The notes beneath the pieces are model-generated. The model was not told the DNA's origin. It made no database searches and saw only the letters and a list, made by a program, of their open reading frames with translations. Below, piece by piece: positions 25,258-36,700 of a stretch of DNA of 64,000 bases. Source of the DNA: Camarhynchus parvulus (taxonomy: Eukaryota; Chordata; Aves; Passeriformes; Thraupidae); contig NC_044573.1 of assembly GCF_901933205.1 (NCBI RefSeq), positions 47,397,493 to 47,461,492 of the forward strand, in the 5' to 3' direction. The position numbers were made by a program, and so were the translations under genes. The stretch's first letter is position 1. Each line of letters starts with the position of its first letter.

Positions 25258-25500
25258 TGTCCACTCTGTCGAAGACAGAGAGGCCCTGCAGAGAGACCTG
25301 GACAAGTGAGGGGACTGGGCGATCACCACTTGTATGAAGTCTGGCCAAGACCAGTGTTGGATTCTGCACCTGGCACAGAGCAACCCTGGATGTATGGACA
25401 GACTGGGAAACAGGCTGGACAGCAGGACTGCAGGAAGGGACCTGGGGACCTTGGTCGATGGCAACTTGATTATGAATCAGCTCTGCCCTAGCAGCCTAGA
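25258..25500 (+). mobile_element. CR1 LINE fragment, internal (ORF2 end) region
   Basis: Shows ctgcagagagacctggacaa, ggattctgcacctggcac, caaccctggatgtatggaca and gggacctggggaccttggtc, all characteristic of the CR1 reverse-transcriptase 3' coding region in sense orientation. It lies about 290 bp upstream of the ADGB start codon, directly beside the CpG island. Confidence 0.85.
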
Positions 25501-26503
25501 GAAATTTTAGAGTTAGATTATGCAAGTATTTCTTTTTGATTTCAGATTGAGGCAATTAATTAACTCCTGCTATGAAGCCCATGATTGCCAAAGTGAATGC
25601 TGTTCCACCAAGGTCAGATAAAATTAGCATTAATCTGCTGGTTTTTAATTCAGCAGATAGTTTACTACAACTTCATTTATAAGAAGACTTTTTCAGATAC
25701 ATTCCAGAGACTGCACCATTATTAACAGCTCTTATTTCTAACATCATATTTGCTGTTTCCCAATCTGTAGTGAATGATGAAAAATCCTTGATAAAATAGA
25801 ATATACTTTGCTTATGCTTATTCAAGCTTTTTCAAATATAAAAATCAATGAAAATCTATTTGCCAAATTGCAGAGGCCATGAGTAGATTAAAAATTGGAG
25901 GAAAAATAGGCAGATGTTGCTACATCTAGAGGCTTATTTTAGACAAATTTCAGATCTTGATTTATATCAAGATGACAGGCAGCCAGATATACACTCATAA
26001 ATTTCAAAGTGCAGTATTCTTCCACAGCTTGGCGTTTCCTTCAGCGTTATGTCCAACAGCATCCATTTTAAACAAGGTACTTTGGGACACTTCTCACTTG
26101 AGAGCCAAATAAACATTTCAGTTTTATTTATTTCTTTTCAAACTGAACAGCTGGTCTTCTCTTCATACAATTATGCTTTCAAATATTGATTAGGGCAATA
26201 AATAAAATAAAAATAGGAGAGAAAGAGGTGAGTTCAAACATCTGGATACACCTCTTCAGTACCAGCACAGGGCTGTTCACCTCCATACCTTGCTGGATGC
26301 TGATGCAAACTTGTAGATGGGGGACAGGATTCAGTTTGTGGCCCAGAATGCAGATTAAAAACACCATGGAAATTACAGACTTTCTATTCCTCTGAATCCC
26401 CTTTCCTATACTTACTGGACAGAGAAAATACTATGGAAGAATGTCTATGAAACACACATATAAATGTAAGAGGCAATTATGGAAGTTTTCATAGTAGAGA
26501 AAT

Positions 26504-26595
26504 TCCCTTCTTTAAAGAAGGAAAACTTTTCCTTCTTGAGGAAGAAAAACTTCCTTCCTTCTCCTTTTTCTTCTTGAAAACTTCCTTCTTGAGGT
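26504..26595. repeat. Polypyrimidine/polypurine patch with palindrome and local duplication
   Basis: Starts with the perfect 16-bp palindrome CCTTCTTTAAAGAAGG (26506-26521). Variants of ttccttcttgagg follow at about 26530 and 26583. Confidence 0.7.
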
Positions 26596-27739
26596 GACCA
26601 ATGAGATTTGCAGCATCCCAACAAATAAAACTTTAATTACTTCTGTGAAAGACAACATAAAAGTAACTGAAGTTTGAGTGCCTGGGGTGGTGGAGGAGGA
26701 AGAACACAAATCAGAAAAGCATAATCAAGTACAGAGGCTTTAATTATTTGCTCTGTTAAATGATAGTTACTACATAGGAAGTTCAGAATGGACCTGACCT
26801 TAACCATAAAATCCTACAGTGTTTGTTTGCTAAGTGATGGCATTAGAAGCATGTATCTATGTGCTTTCTGAAGGAAAAACAAGATCTCAAGTTTAACATC
26901 CATCAAGTTACATCTCTTTATTTATGCAAGAAGTTCATTTAGAATTCTATAACCTAACAGCAATGACAAGGACAGCTTGTTTGGAAAGAGAAATTAATCT
27001 GAATTTCAAACAAGCTAGTTTTCTAACTGGCAAAGAATCTCTAAGGTCACATCAGCTGTTTTACTGCCCTAATGTCTCAAGCCATGAAGTATATCTGACA
27101 GACACTCCCTGAAGGGAAGAAATTGTTAGGATAGAGGCAGCTGACGGAAAATGTGGAATAAATGCATAAGACAACAAAACAAGTGTTAGGAACCCATTGA
27201 GATGTCACTAAAGAAATACTAAGGCAGCACATACTGATTAGCAATGGATGGATGACCTTCTGGTCATCATTCTTCTAAGGTATCGTTCAAAACACCAGCT
27301 TCTTTGTTTTTCCCTGAAAGCATCACAGCAACAACTACAGCACATGCAAATCGCTTACAGGAAAGCAGCCTTTTAATCTTAAGTATTTTGTATTTTTTTT
27401 ATCGCAACACATAGTAGCTGGAGTGAGTAGAAAATGAGTAACTATGAACAGCAACACTACCAAAAGCCCTCAGGGGTTTTGGAGCTCAGACTTAAGTCTC
27501 CTCTGATTTTACAGAGGGCACAAGGACTTCAGAACAAGAGAGTAAAAGTTTTTGCCTTAAGAGAAGGAGTGTGGGACTGGGGCAAAGCAGAATGTCTAGA
27601 ATAAGTGATGAGTAGGCTAAAGACACTTATTCTTCTCAGAGATGACAAATGACAGGATTAGTATCAATGTAAGAATTTAAATACAAGAAATTCCTCTTTA
27701 AAATTTTATTTTATTTTTAATTACAGTCAAGCTGGTCAA

Positions 27740-27897
27740 ACACCAGAACACCTTTTTCCAGTAAGACTGTGGAGTTTGTATCAAACTGGGCATGACCATG
27801 AGCAACCTGCTCAAGGTCTGAGCAGAGATGTAGGACTACACAATCTTTCAAAGCCACTTCCAGCCTTACCCATTCTGTGGTTCTGGGAAGTCTTCTG
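27740..27897 (+). mobile_element. CR1 LINE fragment, 3' end
   Basis: Contains gcaacctgctcaaggtctg, a decayed targeting of the gtaggactacacaatctttc segment, then cttccagccttacccattct and gtggttctggg, the order found at the sense CR1 3' end. It is considerably diverged. Confidence 0.7.
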
Positions 27898-28998
27898 TGA
27901 AAAAATGTGTAAAGGTGAAAAGCAGCTAGAGGCTTCTGTAAGAAGAGATGCTTCATTTGCAAGCATGAGGTTGCAACAGTCACCAGATGAAAGGATTTTT
28001 GTGTTGTATTTTTGAGACTTTTTTCCCCCATGTATTTTTATCAAATGATAGGAAAATCTAGGTTATGAAATTAATGCTTTGAACAGATAAAAAAAAACCC
28101 ATTGCCCTTTAGCTTCCAGTATTCTCTTTTATCTGTTTGCTAAGTGAAAGAGTAGGTGGAAGAGATGTAGGGAAGGTACAGGTCAGTGGGAAATAGTGAA
28201 CAGAGGAGGACAGCAGTGCACTGGCATTTCATTAAGTGTGAGCAGTGGAGGATCAGGAAAAGAGTGAAGGGTGATCAAAAAAGAGCAATTGTGAGTGGAG
28301 AACAGTAATGCCTGAGAAAATGAAAACACTGCAGTATGTGATAGAGCCTGGGAGGAGCAGTCTGTGCACTGTGTCAGGAACAGTCAGTCACTGAGGTGAC
28401 ATAGGCCAGGGAACTGAATTTGAGCAAAACCATCCTCAAACAGATGGACTGAAGCTATGCACAGGCAGCCACAGTCTGTTAACTCTTAATGTGAGGCTAG
28501 GGAGTAAAGTGGATTATGAAAGTTTTCTTGGGTAAACTGATGGAATAAGACAAGGTAGGGGGAAAAATCAGTCAGTTACATAATAGAAAATAGTGTTTGC
28601 CTAAGCACAGGACTTCACTGCCATTTCAAAAATATCTTATGGTAACATGTCTCATCTGATTTTGTCAGGGACATGATTTTTCCAACATTCCAGCCTGTCT
28701 TGAATTTGACACAGTGCCAGAAAGGTGGGGTTCATTAGAGTCCTATGTTACTATTGACACTGACCCTTTTTATTTTCAAGTTTTTTATTTACTAGAGCAC
28801 ATTCTATCACATTCTCATGCTATAATCTCATTTTGGAGAAACCCAGACCCAAAACATTCTGTTAAATATCAAGCAGCTGTTTAAGTCCAATTTAAATACA
28901 GCAATACAATCAAGTCCCATGGGAATGCTCAGGGTACTTATTTATGTAAAAGTGTGAACGGAGGACCACCACAACTTTGATCATCTCTCCACTCCAAT

Positions 28999-29022
28999 AT
29001 AGGGATAAAACATTATCCCTAT
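28999..29022. repeat. Perfect 10-bp inverted repeat, 4-base loop
   Basis: ATAGGGATAA, loop aaca, then TTATCCCTAT. It lies in the ADGB-RAB32 intergenic region. Confidence 0.8.
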
Positions 29023-30110
29023 GTATTATCCCTGTGTATGCTCCAAGAGCAGGCAGCAGAGGAAAATCAAAGTAGCTCACAGAATCATACAGAGCCATTG
29101 CCTTTCTTTTGCAAATTTACATTTGATGATACAGGAATATCTTTCTATGTCAAAAGGAAAGGCTTTCTGGGTTTGATAGAGTGTGAAAACCCTATCTGAA
29201 ATCTGGAGTTAAATAAGACATCTGTGATTCTCTAACTATTGGAACTGTTACAAAATTCAGATACGGAGAGAGGAAGTAGTATTACCTCTTTAAAAAATTC
29301 TAGATATTTGACTAAAAAGATACAATGAAACTGTGACAGTAGCCTGAAGGACAGAAGGGTATTTTTTCTAAATTGAGAATACACAGTCTTAATGTAGTGT
29401 AAACTACAGAACTGCAGAACTTATTAAATCTCTTAGTACTCTATTCTACTTTAGTATTTTGGTTTTTGCATTTTTTTTTATAATTAAGAATGTAACCTTT
29501 TTTGCAGGGGATTTAAAAAGTTAAGTCTTCTTGTTCTAAGTAAAGGCATACTGCAGATCACAGCAAATCCTTTTTAACAGTGATTAACTTTAGTGTGTTT
29601 TAATAGTGGCTGCAGTTGTATATGCAGGCTAAAAGCAAAAAGCTGTACTATCTGAAAAATGCAAAATGTAAGATTGCTGCATAAATATGTTTTAATAGAA
29701 ATGTGATTAAAATTCTTCATGAAAAGTTAGAAACAAGACCATAAGCTGATGTAAAATGTCTTCTAACTTGTTTTAACCAAATAAAAATATATTGTTTCTC
29801 TTAATAAAAAAAATCTACAACAGTTTACATTCTCTAACTTCTGAAACTCATAACAATTACATAAATTGTCACACTTATGCCATCATCCATATACCACATG
29901 CCACTAGCCATTTGAGCTGTAAGTTGTCTGATATAACTGTGCTTAAAACAATAACCCAATGAAATGAAATAGCATCCTGGTGGACAATCTGACAGAAAGT
30001 TCTTGCTCCTTAAGCTATTAAATAAAAGAAAGTAGTGATTTTGGGGATCTTGTGGCAAAGTGCCATCGAAAACAACAATTCTTTAAGTTTCAAGCAAAGT
30101 AGTTTCCTTG

Positions 30111-30803
30111 TGTGGTGGGTTGACCCTGGCTAGACAGCAGGTGCCAACCAAAGCCATTGTATCGCTCCTCTCTCAGATGGATGGAAGAAAGGAAATTTAA
30201 AAAAAGGCTCATGAGTTGAGGTAAGAGGCAGAAATCATTCACAATTGCTCTCATGGGTAAACAGACTTGACTGAGGTAAATTAGTTTAGTTTACTACAAA
30301 TCAAATTGGATTAGTATAATGAGAAATAAAAACTAAATCTTAAAAACACTTTTTCCAACCCCTCCCTTCTTCTTGAGCTTAACTTAGTTTTCTCTACCTC
30401 CTCCACCCAGTGGTGCAGGGGGATGGGAAATGGGGGTTTGCAGCCAGTTCATCACATATTGTCTCTGCTGCTCCTTCCTTCTCAGGGGAGGACTCCTCAC
30501 ATTTCTCCTGCTCCAGCATGGGGCCCTTCCCATGGGAGACAATCCTCCAGAAGCTTCTCTAGTGTGAGTTCTTCCCCTGGGCTCCATGAACTGCTCCAGT
30601 GTAGGCTCCTTCCATAGGGTGCAGTCCTTCAGAACCAACAGCTCCAGCATGGACTCCCCCCAGGGTCCCAAGACCTGTCAGAAAACCTGCTCCAGCATGG
30701 GCCCTTCCATGGGGCCACAGGTTCTGCTGGGACCCTGTTCCAGCAAGGGCTTTCCACAAGGTCACAGACTACTTCAGGCATCCACCTGTTCCATGGTGAC
30801 ATC
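30111..30803. mobile_element. Degenerate LTR-like dispersed repeat of avian type
   Basis: Starts tgtggtgggttgaccctggc and resembles a repeat frequent in bird genomes that I associate with endogenous retroviral LTRs. An AT-rich part with gagaaataaaaac precedes a C/T-rich half in which a module beginning ctccagcatggg recurs about every 50 bp (near 30510, 30596, 30641 and 30691, with relatives). Exact family and orientation are uncertain, and it could be a non-LTR composite. It lies about 1.4 kb beyond the candidate RAB32 poly(A) site. Confidence 0.55.
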
Positions 30804-31677
30804 AAGTACTGGGTCTCTAGAAATGACTTAAACTATTCCCCACAGATTAATTATTATAGAGGAACAAAGATTTGTTCAATCTAAGGAGTTAGTACAACTC
30901 AACAAGCCTGACACAAAGTTTAAACAAAACTCTGGAGGCTTGGAATAGCTCATATTTTTTAGTACTGCAGTTAAGATACATCAGAAAATAATATACTGAA
31001 AGTCACTGTTTATGTCTGCCTTCCACATATTTTTTTCCAAATCAAAGTTTTTGGGTTAATTAGGATAGGGCTTCATGACTAGTTTAACTAACCTATACAC
31101 TTCTGCATGAACTGCAGTCCCATATCCCTCAACCAGGGAGACACTACCATTTCCTTCCTCAGGCCAGTCTTTCCTTAGTTTTCTTGTTCTGTCTGGATCA
31201 GCTTTCCCAATCCACCTGCTCAGGCTTAAATATCACAATGCTCCCTCTCCACAGAGGGAGAGCGAGAATGCAGTTTGTAGCACAAAGCAAAACTAGCATT
31301 CTATTAAAGCGCCAATTCTTTCCCTCAGACAAGTGACAGAAGATTAAAAAAAAAAAAACAAAGACTACATCCTGCAGGTAGTTTTATACTACTGGTCTCA
31401 GTAGTAACAACCTGTATCTAAACCAGTACATTCCACCAGTTTTAGAGTTATGTCCTTTCTACATTCATGCAGATGTTTAGAAGACATTCTCCGCAAACTA
31501 AGGAAAGTACTTAAATACAGCAACAGTAACTCCTCAAAAAAAGGTTTAGACATTCTTGAAAATAACCTGCATAGGAATATATTATCAGCGACAGGACCCA
31601 GATGAGATTCATGCAGTAAGGCGGTCACAAAGCTTGAGTTTCTTCTCCATTTTGCTGTTTAATCTAAACACAAAAGG

Positions 31678-31699
31678 AAAAAAAAAAAAAAAAAAAAAA
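31678..31699 (+). repeat. Poly-A run (22 bases)
   Basis: Uninterrupted A tract. No recognisable retrocopy precedes it, so it is listed as a simple repeat only. Confidence 0.9.
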
Positions 31700-32250
31700 T
31701 CCACAATCCACTACATCTGGGGAAACTTCCTGTAGAAGTAAAGTTGGTATTTACATTTGTGCCGCTTTAATTAAAGTTGAAAAAAAAGACAGTACAGCAG
31801 AGATTAAACATTGAAAGTGAGTTTACAGTCAAAATGGAGTTGTTCAAGTGATTGAATAGGAAGATTGTGATAGTTTCAACTCTCAAGGAAAGTCAGGCAT
31901 TGAAACAACTTTCCCAGGGCCATACAGTCTCCATGGTTTGAGGTTAAGACCAGAGCACATGAACACCTAAGCACTGTGATATGACCTTGCTCGGGGAAAG
32001 ACACTGGCTCAGAAGACATCTTAAGAGCTCTTTCATCAGAATCACCTTACGATGCTAAGCTTAATAAACCCAGTTTTGGTTTATGCCAAACCTTGCTGTG
32101 GTAACTTTAAATAATTCTTTAACATAGCACATACTAGAAGATAAAGTTGTTTTCAAATGTCAGTGAAAGTATTTGAGTATAGGGTGGAACATATGATAGG
32201 ATTCGTGTTCTCAAAAGCATACACCAACACACAAAAGATGCCCAAATACA

Positions 32251-33641
32251 TTTATTTAACTCTTAAAAAGTATGTTACTCTTTAGAAAAAAAGACAGCCT
32301 AAGAAATCTCAATACAGATTAAAGTATATCAAATCCTGCATATACCTAGTTCTGATGTTTACCTAAACATCAGCACCATCAAACCCAGCAAGGTAAGACT
32401 TCTGAAGTCAATAGCAATGAGGTACCAGGAGAGAAGAAATCCTTAAAATAAAGAGGAGCTTCAAAGCCTTTAAGCCAATCAGAGCCAGAGTTCCAGAACA
32501 CATTCAAGAACCGTTAAATACCTCTAATCCTTTTGAACTTCATTTGCTGCCAAAAATGCATGAGTGCTATAACAAAGAAACATAAGTATCTCAGCATACA
32601 GTTACAAACTGGTAAGCCATTTCCTTAGTTCAAAGCAGTCAAAAGAGTTCTAAAACTGACAAAGACAGAGCTTGGGGCAGAAAGGTTGACAGACTAGCAT
32701 GAACCAATTAAGCTATTTCCCTCAAGACCTCTCTCCTTGCTCATGGTATTCAGAACCATCTCTAGACAGAAGAAAAAGTTCATCATCACAGGACAGTAAG
32801 GTACTTACTTTTTGTACTCTTGGTAAAGTTTTCAGTGTTAGTGCATGAAAAAGTTATTAGATGCTTATTTCTGGATGTGCATAGGGGTGAGGTTACTACA
32901 ACTATGTGCCAGGAGTACAACTGTATTCATTAATGTGTTTCATATGTAAAGTATTAGCTGAAAATATTCAGCCTTAAATTGCTGGACATGCATTTGTATT
33001 AGTATCTCTATAACAATGTCTTTCCCTTGTTATACACAATAACAACCATCTTGTTTTTACTCAGTGCTAAAAGCCATCAACTCCACTCAATCTTAGTGAT
33101 CACACTAGGAAAGATATGTCCCATCTGTCATTGGCCCCTTCAAGATTTCTGGGAGGTCTTGATCCAGGAGAACTAGCAAAGAGACAGATCCTCATGGTGG
33201 GGATAATAAATAGAGACAATTGTGCTGGTGAGAAGGCTCACGTGGGACATGAAAGGTGACAAAGGAAAAGTTTACTTTAAAGGTGCAAGAGTCCAGTCAC
33301 CTAAAAGTGAGTCCTATTTGGAATGTAGCATATGTCCTAGAAACAAACTAGACACTGAATGTTGTCTTTGTTCCTTTTAGGAGTGTAAACACTACCTTAT
33401 GTTCTCAAGTAAGAAGACCACTAATCAGACTTAGATGCAGACACTCAAGCAAGTGGAATGATAACTCACAAGATACTCAGTTTCATGCTAAACAAGAACA
33501 TGTAAACACCCAAATGAGTCACCAATTCAGATAGTACCAGACACCCCATATGGATTGTCACATCGCAGCACCATAGCAGCATTTTGATTTGAAGCAAAGT
33601 CCTGCTGCTCATCCCATCACATCTACTGAATGGTGGTAGCA
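32251..33641 (-). other. RAB32: Probable RAB32 3' UTR with candidate poly(A) signal
   Basis: Minus-strand sequence downstream of the RAB32 stop. The first minus-strand AATAAA hexamer I find after the stop is at 32256-32251 (TTTATT on the plus strand). That would give a UTR of about 1.4 kb. No transcript evidence is available, so the end point is a guess. Confidence 0.35.
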
Positions 33642-33791
33642 TTAGCAGCACTGTGATTTACTCTCTGCTTTCAATGGGTCTAGGTCCAGTTTTGGTTTCC
33701 CCACATCATTCTCTTCATTAGGAAAGGTTTTGTAATTGGCAAGGATGTTTTCCACCAAGAATCGAGCAGCTTCGTCTATGTTGATGTTGTC
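33642..33791 (-). CDS. RAB32: RAB32 coding exon 3 with stop codon
   Basis: Encodes residues 170-218. It starts with [17 protein letters not shown], the last Rab helix; in mammalian RAB32 this amphipathic helix binds the PKA regulatory subunit. It ends KSQCC followed by TAA at 33644-33642. The two terminal cysteines are the expected geranylgeranylation sites. The acceptor is catttttag at 33792. This exon gives no long unspliced reading frame and was found by reading the minus strand for the RAB32 tail. Confidence 0.95.
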   Translation of the reverse strand, partial: DNINIDEAARFLVENILANYKTFPNEENDVGKPKLDLDPLKAESKSQCC

Positions 33792-36700
33792 CTAAAAATG
33801 TTGAAAGCAAGGAAGTCAGTGATCTTTTTGAAACAGTCACACATCCCTATTAACAGTCACACTTTCCTAAAGTTATCCAAAAAGAAAATAATTCTTCAAT
33901 CTCATCAGTAGAACACAAACAGTTTAGATGCAAGAAGTCATTGCTCACCCTTTTTTTTTCTGAAAAAGTTAGCAGAGAGGTTGGACACAAAATTATTCAT
34001 CCAATATTACAAGCTGAAATCTGATTCTAATCTAGTAGGCAGTCAGGGGAATAAGTGGTACCTGCGTTTGGAAGGCTGACAAATGCCTAAGGGCATTTCT
34101 GCATCAGGAAAGATCCTAGGCAATTACATCATCTGCAGTATTGTCCTACCTTTTGGAGCCTTTTTCTGTTTCTGATGGAATTTGGATGCACTTACCTTTT
34201 CCATGATCCTCAAAATCACAACGATTTCCAAGTGCCTTATATAGCTACTCTACATATTCTTGTGCATACTTTGAAAAGTCCCTTGCCATACACCCTGAAG
34301 AATGTATATGTGCAGGATACTTAGAGATGCACTTTGCCAGAATATCCCAGTTTCTGAGGGTCCAAGCTGGCCTAGTGCCAAGGAGTCTCTGGCCACAGGT
34401 TTGACCTGGCTGGGCCATCTGCTAGCACAGGGCTACCATGTTTGGAATTGCTCATCTTTGCTTCCAAAGGAAATACCAGCCAAGTATATTACTGATGACT
34501 GAGTATCCAACTATCAGTTCCAACAGAAAGGCAAAAGCAGATTAATAGGGTATCCAAGTGGGCACGACCTAAAGCCATAAACTGTTTTGGTATGCTTAGA
34601 AAACAAGACAGTTGTCCTAAATTTTTGCTTTTTCAACTACAATTCTTCAGAGTTCTAAACAAGTCAATTACTACTTAAGCTAGAATTTATTGCCTGGATT
34701 TTTCTCTGCAGCAAGAACCTTGTTTTACATTGTCCTGTCTTAAATGCCACCTAAAATGCAAGCTGTCACTTGAATTTCACATTAGATTTTTTCCAATGTT
34801 ACTGGCATTTATTTTTAAGCCATAATGCAGTTTATATATAGCAGTATTACAGGCAGGTAAAGGTTTGGGGAAGACTTTTACCAAAGCAGAATCGTGGTAT
34901 TCTTTTTGAGTATAGAGAGCCTTAAAAATAAAGTTTTTAGTAGCAGATGGGTGAGTTTGGAAATATCTTTTCAAATGCAAACAAATCGTCAGCTAATTTC
35001 ACTAATTCCTTTAACTGTGTATCCTTCTCTTAAAGTAAACAAAGAGCAACTTTGTTTCTTATAGTCTTCTCAGAGACTCTTTTCTTTTTAAGAGTTGTCT
35101 CAACAATTCAGCAGCAGCAGCTGAAGGAAGTAAGCAAGACAAGGGAAAAGTGGGACCTTGAGGCCTATCTTACTTTATAAAGGATTTATCAGCCAGACCA
35201 GTAAACTGGTCTGTCAGACACACTGTCTTCATCTAGAGGAGTCCTTCATTTTAAGAATCAGTTGGGCTTGAACGAAATATTGGGTTTCACTTCCAACTTC
35301 TAGTTTAATCTGTGCATTGACAAAACATCTGTAGACTAAAACTGTAAAATACATGAAATTACTCAAAGTTAACTGACTAAAGTAGCTGTCTTTCTTAACT
35401 TAAATTACTATACAGAACAATGTTTTTCTCCAGTTCAGTCTTGACATTGCCTGATAAAATAGAAAAGTGCTTTAGCAACACTGTGGGTAGGTAGTAATGA
35501 GTAAGCAAATAGCTTCTTCACTTCAAATCTTGCTGTTTCCTACATTAAACAGTGACAATAGAAAATGCAATTTAAAAAACTGCACCTAAAGATGACCTGT
35601 ATTTTTTGGGGAGCTTGATCAGCATTTAGTAATATTAACATCTAAAGAATGACTGATCCTCACGCATGCAAGATGAAAAAACTTATCAAACTCAGATAAT
35701 CAAGGTTTCCAGATAGTTTCAAGATGCTCTGAATTTGAGATACCTTTTCATCTAAACCAAACCATTCTTCAGGAATGAAGCTAGCCAGCACATGAGTTCA
35801 AACTTTCAGAATTTGACTGCCACTTCCTATACTTGATAACTTTATTTCCTACATGACTATATTCACCCTTCTTATGCTAATATTCAAGAGACTAAAAATA
35901 TTTTTCTATTAAGCTTACCTTGGCAGATGTTTCAAACCATCCAACAAAGCCACCTTCTCTGCAGAACTGGTCCATTTGAGAGGGATTCTGGCTGCCATCT
36001 TTCTTCTGGTCACACTTGTTTGCAAGGAGAACAGCAGGGATGGGGCTGCCATTGGGAAGTAGTACTTTACTGTCCAAATCATGCTTCCATTTTGAAACAG
36101 CCTCAAAAGTGGAGCCTCTTGTGACATCAAAGACCACAAAAGCACCAACTGCCTCTTTGTAGTATACTCTGGTCATATTTCCAAAGCGCTCCTGGCCTGA
36201 AAGAGAGAACAGTCACAGAGTATATTTTAATTGAAGCACAAACTGAATGCAGTGTAAACAGATTAGTGTACCAGCTTAATCCATAGAAGTTTGGCATTTG
36301 GGTCTAGTCACCTACAGCATAAAACATTGCCTTCTCTATCTCACCTAAGTTCATTGTAACAGCTATTATTTACACTATTCATGACAAGTCAAAGGCTTAA
36401 AGTAGTTTGCAGACCAAACTACAACTTGGAGTTTTTCTTAAAAAGCCCCTCAACTTCTATACTTATATAGTAAACTTATTCGTTGAGTAGAGGTCTTTGA
36501 AAGTAACGCCTAAAAACACTACCAACACAGCTATACACAAATCATTATTTCATCAAAGAATATTAAGGCTTGTATGTTAATCTAGTTGCTTCAGCTAAAG
36601 ACTTAAACTCAGCCTTTTGCTGAATGGTGAGCAACAAGGGGTTTTGCAAGCTTCAAGGCTAACAGCCTTCAAAGTACCTTCTGAAGAAGTCCACCTATAA

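Larger units (their letters stand above)
25141..32250. other. Intergenic region between ADGB and RAB32
   Basis: About 7-8.5 kb separates the two head-to-tail genes. It contains two CR1 pieces (25258-25500, 27740-27897), a degenerate LTR-like repeat (30111-30803), a polypyrimidine patch (26504-26595) and a 22-base A run (31678-31699). I recognise no gene in it. Confidence 0.8.

Noticed and set aside
31678..31699. Poly-A tract as the tail of a processed retrocopy
   Set aside because: I could not recognise any coding or RNA-derived sequence immediately upstream of it.
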